Shown: piece by piece, positions 5,257 through 5,967 of the stretch
Layout of the letters: each line of letters starts with the position of its first letter
Position numbering within the stretch: position 1 is the stretch's first letter
Source of the DNA: Omnitrophica WOR_2 bacterium RIFCSPHIGHO2_01_FULL_52_10
Lineage (GTDB): Bacteria; Omnitrophota; Gorgyraeia; Zapsychrales; Zapsychraceae
NCBI GenBank assembly: GCA_001805565.1
Contig: MHGM01000045.1
Coordinates: 1 to 5,967 of the forward strand
Length of the DNA stretch: 5,967 bases
Reading direction: 5' to 3'
Made by a program: the position numbers and the translations under genes
The notes under the pieces: generated by a model
The model's database searches: none
What the model was told of the DNA's origin: nothing
The model's input: only the letters and a program-made list of their open reading frames with translations

Positions 5257-5329
5257 TCAATGGGTAATGGTAAAACAAAAACCATGCACCATTCACCATA
5301 TACCATTTACGATTAACCATTAACTGACA
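5243..5329. repeat. Heptad-repeat inverted cassette before the kinase gene
   Basis: A second cassette with 7-bp periodicity. The left arm reads TTAATGG, TGAATAG, TCAATGG, GTAATGG (5243-5270). After a 10-nt A-rich centre, the right arm reads ACCATGC, ACCATTC, ACCATAT, ACCATTT, ACGATTA, ACCATTA, ACTGACA (5281-5329). The arms are complementary in register: GTTAATGGT (5242-5250) pairs with ACCATTAAC (5316-5324), and TGGTGAAT (5247-5254) can instead pair with ATTCACCA (5291-5298). The 13-mer ATTAACCATTAAC (5312-5324) also occurs in the first cassette (3842-3854). The cassette overlaps the last codons of the upstream gene and ends just before the kinase ribosome binding site. Confidence 0.8.
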
Positions 5330-5347
5330 ATTAAAAAAGGACACCCC

Positions 5348-5967
5348 ATGGGCAAGATCACAGAAGCATTGCGCAAAGCCGCCGAAGACAGGCTCGAGCG
5401 CATCGATAAGATCGTGCGCATCCGCGAACAGAAAGCGTTGGTCATCAAAAAAATCGGAGATTCCAAGGTCGATCCGCGTCTGGTCACTTATTTCGACCCC
5501 AAGGCCCTGATCACCGAACAATACAAGATCCTGCGGACGAACATCCTTTCGACGAACAGCAAACGGCCGTTGAAAACGCTGGTCGTTACCAGTTCCTTGC
5601 ACTCTGAAGGGAAAACCGTTACCGCGTTGAATCTGGCCATGGTGATCGCCCAATCGACCCAAAAACCGAAAGTCCTGGTCGTGGACGCGGACATGCGCCG
5701 GGGCCGCATGGCAAAATATCTGGGCGTCGATCACCCGATGGGCCTTACCGAAATCTTGACGGACAAGATCGACACCTCCGAGGCGCTTTTTCACACCGAC
5801 ATGGAAAACCTCGCCTTCATCGCCGCCGGCAGCGTGGCGGAAAACCCGGCGGAATTGCTTGGCTCCAATAGAATGCGGCAGTTCCTGGCGGACATGAAGA
5901 CCCAGTTCGATTTTATCCTCATCGATACGCCGCCGATCATCGCGGTCACGGACCCGGGCATTGTGGG
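5348..5967 (+). CDS. CpsD/CapB-type tyrosine autokinase (BY-kinase), C-terminus cut off
   Basis: Cytoplasmic ATPase/tyrosine kinase that would cycle with the Wzz-type protein to control polymer synthesis. 206 codons are visible. Residues 1-18 carry the motif MGKITEALRKAAEDR and following, typical of XrtA-locus kinases. EQYKILRTNI (57-66) is the E-x2-R-x2-R oligomerisation motif with Lys in place of the first Arg. Walker A is SSLHSEGKT (82-90), with Leu-His-Ser where Pro-Gly is usual. Walker A' VLVVDADMRR is at 109-118 and Walker B FILIDTPP at 189-196. The tyrosine cluster that would be phosphorylated lies beyond the window. The kinase is separate from its membrane activator, as in CapA/CapB systems. 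AAGGA lies 6 nt before the ATG. MinD/ParA-type function is less likely given the EQYxxLRTN motif and the context. Confidence 0.93.
   Translation, partial: MGKITEALRKAAEDRLERIDKIVRIREQKALVIKKIGDSKVDPRLVTYFDPKALITEQYKILRTNILSTNSKRPLKTLVVTSSLHSEGKTVTALNLAMVIAQSTQKPKVLVVDADMRRGRMAKYLGVDHPMGLTEILTDKIDTSEALFHTDMENLAFIAAGSVAENPAELLGSNRMRQFLADMKTQFDFILIDTPPIIAVTDPGIV

Overview
The window looks like part of the chromosome of an uncultured Gram-negative bacterium. The evidence is an outer-membrane polysaccharide export protein together with an inner-membrane chain-length regulator, a sigma-54 gene, and moderately GC-rich genes separated by AT-rich, repeat-filled gaps. The layout resembles exopolysaccharide loci that accompany exosortase (XrtA/PEP-CTERM) systems, as seen in Proteobacteria and in Omnitrophota/PVC-type lineages. 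No exosortase lies inside the window, so that link and any phylum assignment are inferences.

Layout: positions 1-963 (minus strand) hold the N-terminal two thirds of rpoN (sigma-54), cut by the window edge. Positions 964-1391 are a divergent regulatory region. For rpoN it holds a sigma-70-like promoter and a leader hairpin followed by a U-run. For the rightward genes it holds a near-perfect -24/-12 sigma-54 promoter, preceded by several small direct and inverted repeats that could bind an activator. Rightward come a 63-residue MerR-type DNA-binding protein (1392-1583), a short Wza-type export protein (1611-2405), a Wzz-type chain-length/co-polymerase protein (2433-3716), an ExeA-like AAA ATPase (3873-4745), an overlapping small membrane coiled-coil protein (4738-5256), and the start of a CpsD/CapB-type tyrosine autokinase (5348 to the edge).

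How the parts fit: the Wzz-type protein and the separate kinase would control polymerisation and chain length at the inner membrane. The Wza-type protein would supply the outer-membrane exit. The ATPase and its translationally coupled coiled-coil partner resemble an ExeA/ExeB (GspA/GspB) pair. The coiled-coil protein and the kinase share a near-identical N-terminal 15-residue motif, suggesting a common docking partner. The sigma-54 promoter facing away from rpoN suggests that the sigma factor encoded next door directly transcribes the polysaccharide operon.

The least ordinary elements are the two intergenic cassettes (about 3726-3863 and 5243-5329). Both are built from degenerate 7-bp units arranged as inverted arrays, both fill the gap between a stop codon and the next ribosome binding site, and one supplies the last codons and the stop of the upstream gene. 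The rpoN leader hairpin, which looks like an intrinsic terminator inside the rpoN 5' leader, is also notable.
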